DNA of 51,077 bases from Nocardia cyriacigeorgica (GTDB taxonomy: Bacteria; Actinomycetota; Actinomycetes; Mycobacteriales; Mycobacteriaceae): the NCBI RefSeq assembly GCF_010858045.1, contig NZ_JAAGVC010000038.1:1-51077 (forward strand), read 5' to 3'. Below the pieces are notes generated by a model. It did no database searches. It had not been told where the DNA came from and saw nothing but the letters and a program-made list of their open reading frames with translations. Position numbers and translations under genes: made by a program. Each line of letters opens with the position of its first letter. The first letter of the stretch is position 1. Positions 17,379 through 25,214 of this stretch are shown here, one piece after another.

Positions 17379-17927
17379 ATGACGAGGTACGCGGCGCTGT
17401 TGCGCGGGATCGCCCCGATGAACCCGAACATGACCAACGACAAGCTCAGAGGCGTGTTCACCGGGCTCGGCTTCGAGGCGGTCGCCTCGGTGCTGTCGAG
17501 CGGCAATATCGTCTTCCGCACCGGCGAGGCCGATCCGGCCGAGCTGGAGGACCGGATCCAGCGGGCACTCAACCGGGAACTGGGCATCCCGGGCGGCACC
17601 ATCATCCGCGACTACGACGAGCTGCGCACGCTGCTGGACTCCGACCCGTTCGAGGGACTGACCCATGGGCGCGGCACCTACCTGACCGCCACCTTCCTGA
17701 AGAGCACCAGCAACGAGCCGATCGAGCTGCCCGACGATCCCGATCCACTCACCCGCGTGGTCGGCTACGACCCCGCCGCCCGGGTCTTCCTGTTCGTCGT
17801 CGACAACAGCACGCCGAGGACTCCCGATTTCATGGCCTGGCTGGAGCGCACCTACGGCAAGGACATCACCACGCGCACCTGGCTGACGGTGCAGCGGGTG
17901 GTGAAGAAGATGGAAGCGATCACCTGA
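17379..17927 (+). CDS. DUF1697-family protein
   Basis: The 182-residue product begins MTRYAALLRGIAPMNPNMTNDKLRGVFTGLGF and contains VLSSGNIVF and E-LEDRIQRALNRELG, the recognisable DUF1697 pattern (normally LLRGINVGG...LR...GFxxVxTxxxSGNVVF). The C-terminal RTWLTVQRVVKKM also fits. No biochemical role is established for the family. The open frame extends upstream to 17103, but that part overlaps the acyltransferase gene and is not like the family. Here the usual N-V-G-G after RGI is replaced by A-P-M-N-P. Confidence 0.87.
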   Translation: MTRYAALLRGIAPMNPNMTNDKLRGVFTGLGFEAVASVLSSGNIVFRTGEADPAELEDRIQRALNRELGIPGGTIIRDYDELRTLLDSDPFEGLTHGRGTYLTATFLKSTSNEPIELPDDPDPLTRVVGYDPAARVFLFVVDNSTPRTPDFMAWLERTYGKDITTRTWLTVQRVVKKMEAIT

Positions 17928-18034
17928 GCACCCGGGCTGCGCGCGATCACGCAGCGAGGCGTAGCGCGGCAGGCTTCCGGGTCGCGCCCGAGATCGATCA
18001 TGTGCCTGGCGTCCTCGGCGGCGGTCGGGCAGAG
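17928..18034. terminator. Convergent gap with stem-loop
   Basis: GCTGCG at 17938-17943 pairs with CGCAGC at 17952-17957 over an 8-nt loop, and an outer ACCCGG...CCGGGT pair may extend the structure. It lies between the rightward DUF1697 gene and the leftward THUMP-like gene, so a bidirectional terminator is likely. There is no U-tract. Confidence 0.45.
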
Positions 18035-19405
18035 CTATCCGGAGTCGGGCCGAGCGGCAGCTACGGCCTCACACAGGAACACGGTGGCGTGGCGGCCGAT
18101 GCGCGTGATCACGAGCGTGAAGGGCTGGGAGCCGGTCGGTTTCAGGCGGCGGCGCAGCTGGTCCGGGTCGACGTCGACGCCGCGCACCAGGATCTCCAGC
18201 GCGCCGCAGTCCCGTCGGCGCAGCTCGGAGCGCAACGACTTCTCGCGGAAATCCAGCTGGTCGAGCACCCGGAAGCCGCGCACGCCCTCGGGCACCCGGT
18301 CGCCGGTGAGGTAGGCGATACGCGGGTCCAGCTGCCAGAGACCGTGTCTCGCCGCGTACTGGCGGACCAGGCCGGCGCGGACGATGGCGCCGTCGGGGTC
18401 GATGATCCATTCGCCGGGGGCGCGCTCGGGGATGTCGTCGGGCTCGGCGTCGGTCAGGATGGTGGCCCGGCCAGTCGACGACAGCACCGTCGCACGGCGG
18501 GTGACGCCGGAGTCGGTCAGTCCGGGCGACCACAGGCAGGCTTCCCGCACCGAACCGTCGAGGGACACGACCTCGATCTCTCCGGTCCAGTCGAGGCTAT
18601 CGAAATCCAGTCCGGGGGCGCATTTCACGGCCAGATCACGACCGGGATAGGCGGCGAGGAGATTCGGCAGCGGTGGTTGGAGTTTCGCCGGATCGTGCGT
18701 TCGCCTGCCGTCGGCTCGGCGCGCTGGATCAGCGATGATCACAATGTCCCGTGTACACGGGACCAATGCATCCGCCTTGACCAGCAGCACATTTCGGGCG
18801 GTTACCGCGTCGTCGCCGGGCCGCCGAGCAGGTGCGATCCGCTCCGGCACGACAACCCCGGCGGACGCGTCGTCGGACGACACCGAACCGGTCGATGCAT
18901 AGTCGGCCGGCTCGTCGACAGCAGCCGTCGTGCCGATAATGCGAATCGTTCGGGCCGGCCGCCGCGCCAGCGACAGCGCCGATCGGCCTAGATTGTGCCG
19001 CGCCATCGCGAGGCGAACGTCGTCCAGGTCGCTGCCGATCACGGCCGGGCACACCCGCGCCAGCTCGGCCAGTTCCGCGCCGATCGAGCAGGTCACATCG
19101 TGGACGGCGCGACCGGCGAGCCGGGCCGCCCGGTGCCGCGCCACCACTGTTGGCGTGGCCTGCTGGAGCGCGTCGTCGGTGAACAGCCACTCCCCCGCGT
19201 CGGCGAGTTTGGCGGCGGCCCGGCGGCGTAGCCGCACGGTCTCGATCAGTGCCGCCGCCCGGTCGCCATGGTCGCGGCGCACCCGCTCCAGATCGCGCAG
19301 GTGCGTCGACGGGGTCAGCTCCAGCCGGTCCACGTCGGCCAGTGCGGCGGCGCCCGCCGCACCGGCCAGGAAGACGACGTCCTCGTGGCTGAAGCCGTAG
19401 CCCAC
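18035..19405 (-). CDS. THUMP-like-domain class I methyltransferase-fold protein (Rv3037c-like)
   Basis: About 456 residues starting from the GTG whose first base overlaps the last base of the preceding methyltransferase stop. The N-terminal half includes a Rossmann segment with AVHDVTCSIGAELAELARVCPAVIGSDLDDVRLAMARHN, an RNA-methyltransferase-like motif I and acidic loop, followed by VIIADPARRADGRR at the catalytic position (DPAR). The C-terminal part has the THUMP-like features seen in Rv3037c homologues, ending L-x-LVITRIGRHATVFLC. An rRNA or tRNA modification role is plausible but unproven. The open frame continues upstream to 20227, but only as antisense-like text over the next gene. Confidence 0.82.
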   Translation of the reverse strand: MGYGFSHEDVVFLAGAAGAAALADVDRLELTPSTHLRDLERVRRDHGDRAAALIETVRLRRRAAAKLADAGEWLFTDDALQQATPTVVARHRAARLAGRAVHDVTCSIGAELAELARVCPAVIGSDLDDVRLAMARHNLGRSALSLARRPARTIRIIGTTAAVDEPADYASTGSVSSDDASAGVVVPERIAPARRPGDDAVTARNVLLVKADALVPCTRDIVIIADPARRADGRRTHDPAKLQPPLPNLLAAYPGRDLAVKCAPGLDFDSLDWTGEIEVVSLDGSVREACLWSPGLTDSGVTRRATVLSSTGRATILTDAEPDDIPERAPGEWIIDPDGAIVRAGLVRQYAARHGLWQLDPRIAYLTGDRVPEGVRGFRVLDQLDFREKSLRSELRRRDCGALEILVRGVDVDPDQLRRRLKPTGSQPFTLVITRIGRHATVFLCEAVAAARPDSG

Positions 19406-20382
19406 TACTGGCCCGGGGCGCCCGGCTTCACACCGGTGATCATGGCGTTGTAGAAGAACTGGCGCGGCACCACCCGGCGCATGACGTTCTCGTCGACCCA
19501 GCTCAGGCCCAGCCACGCCTTGTACATCGCCATCCGGTAGCGCCAGGTGAGCTTTTCGGCGGGCACGGCGGCCTCGAAGGTGCGCACCGGCCAACCCCAC
19601 AGCGCCGCGGCGAACTCCTCGGTGTGCGCGGCGACCTCGACCGCGCCGGCCGAGCGGGCCATCGCCTCGAGCTGATCGGGGGTGAAGGTGTGCAGGTCGA
19701 CGACGGCCTCGAGGGCGGCGGCGCGCGAGGACTCGTCCAGTTCCTCCTGCGGACGGCGCCAGCTCGCCAGACCGGGCAGCTTGGTGAGGTTGGTGGTGGC
19801 GCCCCAGGTGATCCGCCCGAGCCAGCGCGCGTAGAAATTGCCGGCGGTGGTGGGCTCGCCGGCGAAGACCAGGCGCCCGCCCGGCTTGAGCACGCGCAGG
19901 CATTCCTTCAGCGCGAGTTCGACATCCGGGATGTGGTGCAGCACGGCGTGGCCGACCACCAGGTCGAAGGTGTTGTCCTCGTAGGGGATGGTTTCGGCGT
20001 CGGCGACGCGGCCGTCCACGTCCAGGCCGAGGTTCTGCGCGTTGCGCAGGGCGACCTTCACCATGCCCGGCGACAGGTCGGTCACCGAACCGCTCTTGGC
20101 CACCCCGGCCTGCATCAGGTTCAGCAGGAAGAAGCCGGTGCCGCAACCGAGTTCCAGCGCCCGGCCGTAGGGCAGCGCCACCGGCCCGACCGCCGCGTCG
20201 AAGCGGCCGCGCGCGTACTCGATACACCGTTCGTCATAGGAGATCGACCACTTGTCGTCGTAGGTCTCGGCTTCCCAGTCGTGGTAGAGGACCTGGGCGA
20301 GTTTGGTGTCCTTGAGCGCGGCTTCGACCTCGGCCTCGGTGGCATGCGGGTTCGGCGCGGGGTCGTCGTGGCGTACCGTCAT
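19405..20382 (-). CDS. SAM-dependent methyltransferase (Rv3038c-like)
   Basis: A 325-residue class I methyltransferase. Motif I is ALELGCGTGFFLLNLMQAG (about residues 74-92), followed by VTDLSPGMVKVA, then DTFDLVVG-type text (NTFDLVVGHAVLHHIPD), LKPGGRLVFAGEP, and a long C-terminal segment with FFYNAMITG. It resembles the UbiE/methyltransf_11 group. The ATG start has only a weak AGG upstream. It overlaps the THUMP-like gene by one base, so the two are a unit, as Rv3038c-Rv3037c are in M. tuberculosis. The substrate is unknown. Confidence 0.9.
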   Translation of the reverse strand: MTVRHDDPAPNPHATEAEVEAALKDTKLAQVLYHDWEAETYDDKWSISYDERCIEYARGRFDAAVGPVALPYGRALELGCGTGFFLLNLMQAGVAKSGSVTDLSPGMVKVALRNAQNLGLDVDGRVADAETIPYEDNTFDLVVGHAVLHHIPDVELALKECLRVLKPGGRLVFAGEPTTAGNFYARWLGRITWGATTNLTKLPGLASWRRPQEELDESSRAAALEAVVDLHTFTPDQLEAMARSAGAVEVAAHTEEFAAALWGWPVRTFEAAVPAEKLTWRYRMAMYKAWLGLSWVDENVMRRVVPRQFFYNAMITGVKPGAPGQ

Positions 20383-20453
20383 GGTGGCCTAGCCTAAACC
20401 CTCGCTGTAGGTCGTCTCATACCAGTGGGTGGGATCGCGCGCGCGGCGGCGGG

Positions 20454-21230
20454 TCAGCGTCCGACGAACTCCGCCGAGCCGGGCCCGTCGGCCAAATAAG
20501 AACGTGTTCCTATCAGGCGATCTTCCGTGCCGAACAGCTCCGACCACGCGATTCGGGCCCGATCGTGGCCGTGCGGGCCCGCCTCGAAGACCGCTTTCGC
20601 GGCCGCCAATGCGCGGGCCGGGCCGTCGAGGAAACCACGCGCCCAACCCACTGCCGCGGTGTAGACGTCATCGGGTGCCACGACCTCGTCGACCAGTCCG
20701 AGGGCGCGTGCCTCGTCCGGTTCCACGAAGCGGCCGGTGTACACCAGATCCTTGGCGGCGCCCGGCCCGATGAGCGCGGTGAGCCTGCGGATGCCTGCCA
20801 GCGGGATCAGGCCCGCCTTGATCTGCGGCAGCCCGAGCTTGACGTTGTCGCCGATGACGCGGCGGTCGGCGCCGAGGGCGAGTTCCAGGCCGGAACCGAG
20901 CGCGTAGCCGCTGATCGCGGCCACCGTCGGCTGCGGAAGCCGGGCCAGGCAGCCGAGCGCGTGCTGCAGATCGGCGGCCACGGCGCCGGCCTGCTCGGCG
21001 GAGAGCGCGGCCAGTTCGGCGAGATCGTCGCCGGCGCAGAAGACGCGTTCGTCACCGTAGACCACCACCGCGCCGATGCGCGGATCCACGCCGACCGCAT
21101 GCGCCGCGGCGGCCAGCTCCCGCACCACCTGGATGTTCAGCAGGTTCATCGGCGCACGGGCGATACGCAGTACCGCCACCCGGCGTTCGGTCTCGCCGTC
21201 CAGCTCGTCCACGGTCACGAATTCGGCCAT
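20454..21230 (-). CDS. Enoyl-CoA hydratase/isomerase-family protein (EchA17-like)
   Basis: A crotonase fold of 258 residues: AVLRIARAPMNLLN at the start, the oxyanion-hole pieces FCAGDDLAEL and ISGYALGSGLELALGADRRVI, and then LGLPQIKAGLIPLAG. In canonical hydratases two glutamates act as acid and base. The first is present in GSGLELAL. The second, normally in an F-G-x-P-E-I motif, is Gln here. The enzyme may therefore act as an isomerase, thioesterase or a weak hydratase. ATG 21230 is used because the upstream TTG 21239 adds only three residues. It is the positional match of Rv3039c (echA17), 33 bp after the NUDIX gene. Confidence 0.88.
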   Translation of the reverse strand: MAEFVTVDELDGETERRVAVLRIARAPMNLLNIQVVRELAAAAHAVGVDPRIGAVVVYGDERVFCAGDDLAELAALSAEQAGAVAADLQHALGCLARLPQPTVAAISGYALGSGLELALGADRRVIGDNVKLGLPQIKAGLIPLAGIRRLTALIGPGAAKDLVYTGRFVEPDEARALGLVDEVVAPDDVYTAAVGWARGFLDGPARALAAAKAVFEAGPHGHDRARIAWSELFGTEDRLIGTRSYLADGPGSAEFVGR

Positions 21231-21263
21231 GGCTGGCAACCTACCGGGTGCGCGCCGGATCTC

Positions 21264-22073
21264 TCATTCGCGCGTGGAGCCCTGCAGCTTGCGCTGATCG
21301 GGAAGGTCGTCGAAGTACCGGGCGCAGTCCGGGAAGCTGAGCGCCTTCCTGCCCTCGGCGGCACTGAACACCGGTTCGATCGGGTCGATGGCGCGCTCGG
21401 CGGCCAGGATCTCGGCGGTGGAGGCATAGCCGGACAGCGCGTCCAGCTGAGCCCAGGTGGGCGGCAGCAGGATGTCGGCACCGGCCCGCCAGCGGTCCAG
21501 CGCTTCGGCGGGGGTGCGCCACTGGACCTCGTCGGCCTCGGAGGTCGCGCCGTCGGCGCGCTGGCCTTCGGGCAGCACGGCGACGAAGAATCGGGTGTCG
21601 TAGCGACGCTTCTCGACCTCGGGGGTGATCCAGTTGGCCCACGGGCGCAGCAGATCGGCGCGCAGCACCAGCTTCTCCTCGACCAGGAACTGCGCCAGCG
21701 ACAGCTCACGCCGCTCCAGCTTGCCCCTGGCCTCGCGATAGCCGGTGGTATCGGCGACCACCTGGTCGGCGGCCGGGCCGGCCAGCAGCACTCCGCACTC
21801 TTCGAAGGTTTCCCGCACGGCGGCACAGACCAGGGCCTGGGCACGCGGTTCGGTGGTGCGGAAACGCACGGCCCACCAGGCCGGTTCCGGCCCGGCCCAG
21901 GCGATGTCGGCGGTCGCGTCGGAGGCGTCGACGCCGCCGCCGGGGAAGACGGTCATGCCCGCGGCGAAGGCCATGGCTCCGACCCGGCGCTGGAGGAACA
22001 CCTCGGGGCCGGTGGCCCCGTCGCGCACCAGCATCACCGTCGAAGCATCCTTGGGCAGCACCACATCACTCAT
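21264..22073 (-). CDS. NUDIX hydrolase-family protein (Rv3040c-like)
   Basis: A 269-residue protein of the NUDT19-like type, in which the NUDIX box is split by an insertion: FPGGGVDASD... is followed some 35 residues later by AAVRETFEECGVLL, carrying the R-E-x2-E-E residues that bind Mg2+. The N-terminus STVMLVRDG...VFLQRR is the usual first strand. NUDT19-type proteins cleave CoA or acyl-CoA diphosphates, which would fit between acyl-CoA-related genes, but this is inference. ATG 22073 is the start. It is the positional match of Rv3040c and lies 59 bp after the ABC ATPase gene. Confidence 0.88.
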   Translation of the reverse strand: MSDVVLPKDASTVMLVRDGATGPEVFLQRRVGAMAFAAGMTVFPGGGVDASDATADIAWAGPEPAWWAVRFRTTEPRAQALVCAAVRETFEECGVLLAGPAADQVVADTTGYREARGKLERRELSLAQFLVEEKLVLRADLLRPWANWITPEVEKRRYDTRFFVAVLPEGQRADGATSEADEVQWRTPAEALDRWRAGADILLPPTWAQLDALSGYASTAEILAAERAIDPIEPVFSAAEGRKALSFPDCARYFDDLPDQRKLQGSTRE

Positions 22074-22132
22074 TCCTGCACCCTAACGCTCGCTTGGGAA
22101 CGGGCACGCCGACGGCGTGGGGTTCCGACCAC

Positions 22133-22966
22133 TCAGCGAGAACGGTGTTTGCCGAAGCGGCGCGCCCGGCGCGCGAAGTATCGTCCGTCGACTCGATCGA
22201 GCGCGATGGACTGACTGAAGGCCTCGCTGAGGTTCTCCGCCGTCAGCACATCCGTCAGCAGCCCCTGGGCGACGACGGAGCCCTCGTTGAGCAGCAGCCC
22301 GTGGGTGAACCCCGGTGGGATCTCCTCCACGTGGTGGGTGACCAGCACGATGGCCGGTGCGTCCGGATCGGCGGCCAGGTCGCCCAGGCGCTCGACCAGT
22401 TCCTCGCGGCCGCCGAGATCCAGGCCGGCGGCGGGTTCGTCGAGCAGCAGCAGCTCCGGGTCGGTCATCAGCGCACGGGCGATCAGCACGCGTTTGCGCT
22501 CCCCCTCGGAGAGGGTGCCGTAGGTGCGGTCGGCCAGGTGCTCGGCACCGAGGCTTTCCAGCATGTCGATGGCGCGGTCGGTGTCGACGTCGTCGTAGCG
22601 TTCGCGCCAACGGCCGAGCACCGCGTAGCCGGCCGAGACCACCAGATCGCTGACCTTCTCCTCGCGCGGCACCCGGCCCGCTACCGCGGCCGAGGACAGA
22701 CCGATGCGCGGGCGCAGTTCGCTGACGTCGACCTTGCCGAGCACCTCGCCGAGCAGATGCGCGATGCCCGAGGTGGGATGCACTTCAGCGGCGGCCATCC
22801 GCAGCAGCGAGGTCTTGCCCGCGCCGTTGGGGCCGAGCACGACCCAGCGTTCGTCGAGCTCCACCTGCCAGGTGACCGGGCCGACGAGGGTATGGCCCGA
22901 GCGGCGGATGGTGACGTCGGTGAAATCGATGAGCAGATCGGGATCCGGTTGCGGCACGCGCTCCAT
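22133..22966 (-). CDS. ABC transporter ATP-binding protein (Rv3041c-like)
   Basis: A complete nucleotide-binding domain: Walker A GPNGAGKTS near residue 45, signature LSEGERKR near residue 153, Walker B LLLLDEP, D-loop and switch histidine in VTHHVEE. It has no transmembrane part and no permease gene beside it, as with the M. tuberculosis gene at the same position. The RLI/YlmA-like sequence (E-x-W-V-VLGPNGAGK, GRWRERYDD) resembles stand-alone cytosolic ABC proteins. It may serve an import system encoded elsewhere or a non-transport function. ATG 22966. Confidence 0.87.
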   Translation of the reverse strand: MERVPQPDPDLLIDFTDVTIRRSGHTLVGPVTWQVELDERWVVLGPNGAGKTSLLRMAAAEVHPTSGIAHLLGEVLGKVDVSELRPRIGLSSAAVAGRVPREEKVSDLVVSAGYAVLGRWRERYDDVDTDRAIDMLESLGAEHLADRTYGTLSEGERKRVLIARALMTDPELLLLDEPAAGLDLGGREELVERLGDLAADPDAPAIVLVTHHVEEIPPGFTHGLLLNEGSVVAQGLLTDVLTAENLSEAFSQSIALDRVDGRYFARRARRFGKHRSR

Positions 22967-23032
22967 CTTGGCTCAAAAGCCACGCGCGCGTACGACCGGG
23001 CCGCGTACCGGCGGTGACAGATACCGGGCGAT

Positions 23033-23842
23033 TCAGCGAGTGAGCAGGCCGGGTGTGGCGATGACCGTGATCGAACCCGGTGCCACTTCGGTGAATCCGG
23101 CATCGCGCACCGCGACGGCCGTGCCCGCGTGCACCGCGCGGCTCAGCTCGGCCCAGTGCTCGGGATCCGATTCGCGCACCGCGCAGGCGAACTCACGCTC
23201 GGCCCAGGCCAGCGCGGCACGCTCGGGCAGCGCACCGGCGAGCAGCATGCTCGCGTGCCCCACCTGTGCCGCGGCCTTGCCGAGGGTCATGCCGAGGGCC
23301 GAATTCACCCACAGCACGGGCAGTTCGGGATCCGGCAGGCCCGGGTCGTCATGGTCGAGGTCGGTGCCGCCGATCTGCAGCTTCCTGATCCGCGGGTCGA
23401 TCGCGCCGACCGGGCCGGGGACGAGCGCGCGGGCCTGTGCGCCACCGAGATCCACGGTGACGCCGTCGACCTCGTTCGCCGCGGCCCACTGCGCCCCGCG
23501 CGCACGCCTGGCGACCTTGCGGATCCGGGACCGTTTCCACGCCAGGTATCGGTCGGCCCATTCCCCGCCGGGGCCGACGCGCGGATCCAGGCACAGCGCC
23601 ACGGCGGACGCCGCCGCGGCCGCCAGCAGCGCGCTGCGGGCGGGCGGGTCGGTTTTGGGCAGGTACAGCACCATCTGCATGGCCTGCACCAGCGCCGGAT
23701 CGTCGGGGTCGCCCGCACCGCCGTAGCCCGCGGCGAGCTCGGCGTGCCTTGCGGCGAAATCACCGTCGGTCGGGCGTGGTTCGGCGGGCGCGGTGTCCTC
23801 GATCTCCTCGACCGGGGCGGCCTGCTGCGGCGTATCGGTCAT
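23033..23842 (-). CDS. PTH2-like peptidyl-tRNA hydrolase family protein
   Basis: A 269-residue protein whose C-terminal ~120 residues contain the Pth2 hallmark MTLGKAAAQVGHASMLLAG (K-x3-Q-x2-H-A around residue 185), followed by a helix and the A-FTEVAPGSITVIA strand seen at the end of Pth2 proteins. The N-terminal half is an actinobacteria-specific, acidic and Ala-rich extension. ATG 23842 lies 4 bp beyond the serB stop, so the two are coupled. M. tuberculosis as I recall lacks a gene here. The catalytic role is inferred from the fold only. Confidence 0.78.
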   Translation of the reverse strand: MTDTPQQAAPVEEIEDTAPAEPRPTDGDFAARHAELAAGYGGAGDPDDPALVQAMQMVLYLPKTDPPARSALLAAAAASAVALCLDPRVGPGGEWADRYLAWKRSRIRKVARRARGAQWAAANEVDGVTVDLGGAQARALVPGPVGAIDPRIRKLQIGGTDLDHDDPGLPDPELPVLWVNSALGMTLGKAAAQVGHASMLLAGALPERAALAWAEREFACAVRESDPEHWAELSRAVHAGTAVAVRDAGFTEVAPGSITVIATPGLLTR

Positions 23843-23846
23843 CGGC

Positions 23847-25064
23847 TCAGCCCAGCGGTACCCGGCGCAGCAGTCCGTCCATGGCGTCGGCCGCCTCCAC
23901 CTCGTCCCTGGTGACGCCGAGGATGAACAGCACCGCATCCAGGTAGGGGTGCGACAGCGCGGCGTCGGCGATCTCGCGCAACGCCGGCTTGGCGTTGAAG
24001 GCGACACCGAGTCCGGCGGCGTTGAGCATGTCGATGTCGTTGGCGCCGTCGCCCACCGCGACGGTCTGCTCCATCGGCACCCCGGCCTCGGCGGCGAATT
24101 TGCGCAGGGCGGTGGCCTTGGCGGCCCGGTCGACGATATCGCCGACCACCCGTCCGGTGAGCTTGCCGTCGACGATCTCGAGCGTGTTGGCCTGCACGAA
24201 ATCCAATTCCAGATCGTGCGCCAGCGGTTCGATCACCTGGCGGAAACCGCCGGAGACCACCCCGCAGCGGAAGCCGAGCCTGCGCAGGGTGCGGATGGTG
24301 GTGCGGGCGCCGGGGGTGAGCTCGATCCGTTCGGCGACCTCCTCGATCACCGACTCGTCCAGCCCCTCGAGGGTCGCCACCCGCTGGCGCAGCGATTCAC
24401 CGAAATCGATCTCGCCGCGCATGGCCGATTCGGTGACCCGGCGGACCTCGTCCTCGACGCCGGCGTGCGCGGCCAGCATCTCGATCACCTCGCCCTGGAT
24501 CAGCGTGGAGTCGACGTCGAAGACGATGAGCCGCTTGGCCCGGCGCGCCAGTCCGGCCCGCTCCACCGCCACGTCGACCTGCTCGGCCACCGCGACGTCG
24601 GCCAGTGCGGTGCGCAGCCGGGAATCGGTGTCCTCGCCGGGGTCGGTGGCGCTGACCATCAGCTCCATGCCGGTCACCGGGTAGTCGGCGACACCGCGGA
24701 TGGCATCGATATTGGCGCCGAGCGCGGCGAGCTGACGGGAGACGGCGCTGAAGGCACGGGCGGTGACGGGTGCGCCGAGGATCACCACAGCGTGGGTGGG
24801 CACCGGCGCGCGGGCCGGCTCGGCATCGATGTCGACGTCGACGTGCATGCCGACGGTGTTCATCGCCTCTTCGAGCTCGTCCTGCAGTTCTTCGGGATCG
24901 TTCGGGCAGGTCACCAGCACCCCGAGGGTCAGACGGCCCCGGATGACGACCTGCTCCACATCCAGCAGGCTGACCTGATGGCGCGACATCGCCGTGAGTA
25001 GCACCGACGTCACGCCCGGCCGGTCGGGACCGGTGACGGTGACGAGAACTGTGGTGTCTGCCAA
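23847..25064 (-). CDS. serB2: Phosphoserine phosphatase SerB2 with tandem ACT domains
   Basis: Two N-terminal ACT-like domains (about residues 1-170; VLVTVTGPDRPGVTSVLL is the start of the first) precede a HAD phosphatase. The HAD motifs are IVFDVDSTLIQGE (nucleophile and second Asp), SGGF, a conserved Lys, and VGDGANDIDML. It makes L-serine from O-phosphoserine, and the ACT domains probably sense serine. I chose TTG 25064, 9 nt after GGAGCG, giving 405 residues, close to the 409 of M. tuberculosis SerB2. The longer frame to 25175 lacks family similarity. It is the positional ortholog of Rv3042c. Confidence 0.95.
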   Translation of the reverse strand: MADTTVLVTVTGPDRPGVTSVLLTAMSRHQVSLLDVEQVVIRGRLTLGVLVTCPNDPEELQDELEEAMNTVGMHVDVDIDAEPARAPVPTHAVVILGAPVTARAFSAVSRQLAALGANIDAIRGVADYPVTGMELMVSATDPGEDTDSRLRTALADVAVAEQVDVAVERAGLARRAKRLIVFDVDSTLIQGEVIEMLAAHAGVEDEVRRVTESAMRGEIDFGESLRQRVATLEGLDESVIEEVAERIELTPGARTTIRTLRRLGFRCGVVSGGFRQVIEPLAHDLELDFVQANTLEIVDGKLTGRVVGDIVDRAAKATALRKFAAEAGVPMEQTVAVGDGANDIDMLNAAGLGVAFNAKPALREIADAALSHPYLDAVLFILGVTRDEVEAADAMDGLLRRVPLG

Positions 25065-25214
25065 AACCTGCGCTCCAGTCTGTGTGAAACGCAGAAGCGG
25101 CGTACAACGGATACCCCGGGGGGCCGCCGACGCCGCAACTACGAATTGTCTGCTGCGCATGCACCCGCTGGTCACCCCGGCGAGTGCACACTCATCGTCG
25201 AATGCTGTCTTCCG

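Noticed and set aside
16970..18034. tRNA or other structural RNA around the DUF1697 gene
   Set aside because: Hairpins are present but no cloverleaf, TTCGA arm with matching acceptor stem, or CCA context.
18035..20227. 730-residue fusion of methyltransferase text and THUMP-like protein
   Set aside because: The N-terminal 274 codons are an alternate frame of the methyltransferase gene; the real start is GTG 19405.
20383..20401. IdeR/iron-box-like TTAGGCTA upstream of the Rv3038c-like gene
   Set aside because: Only 8 central bases fit; about 11 of 19 consensus positions match and symmetry is poor.
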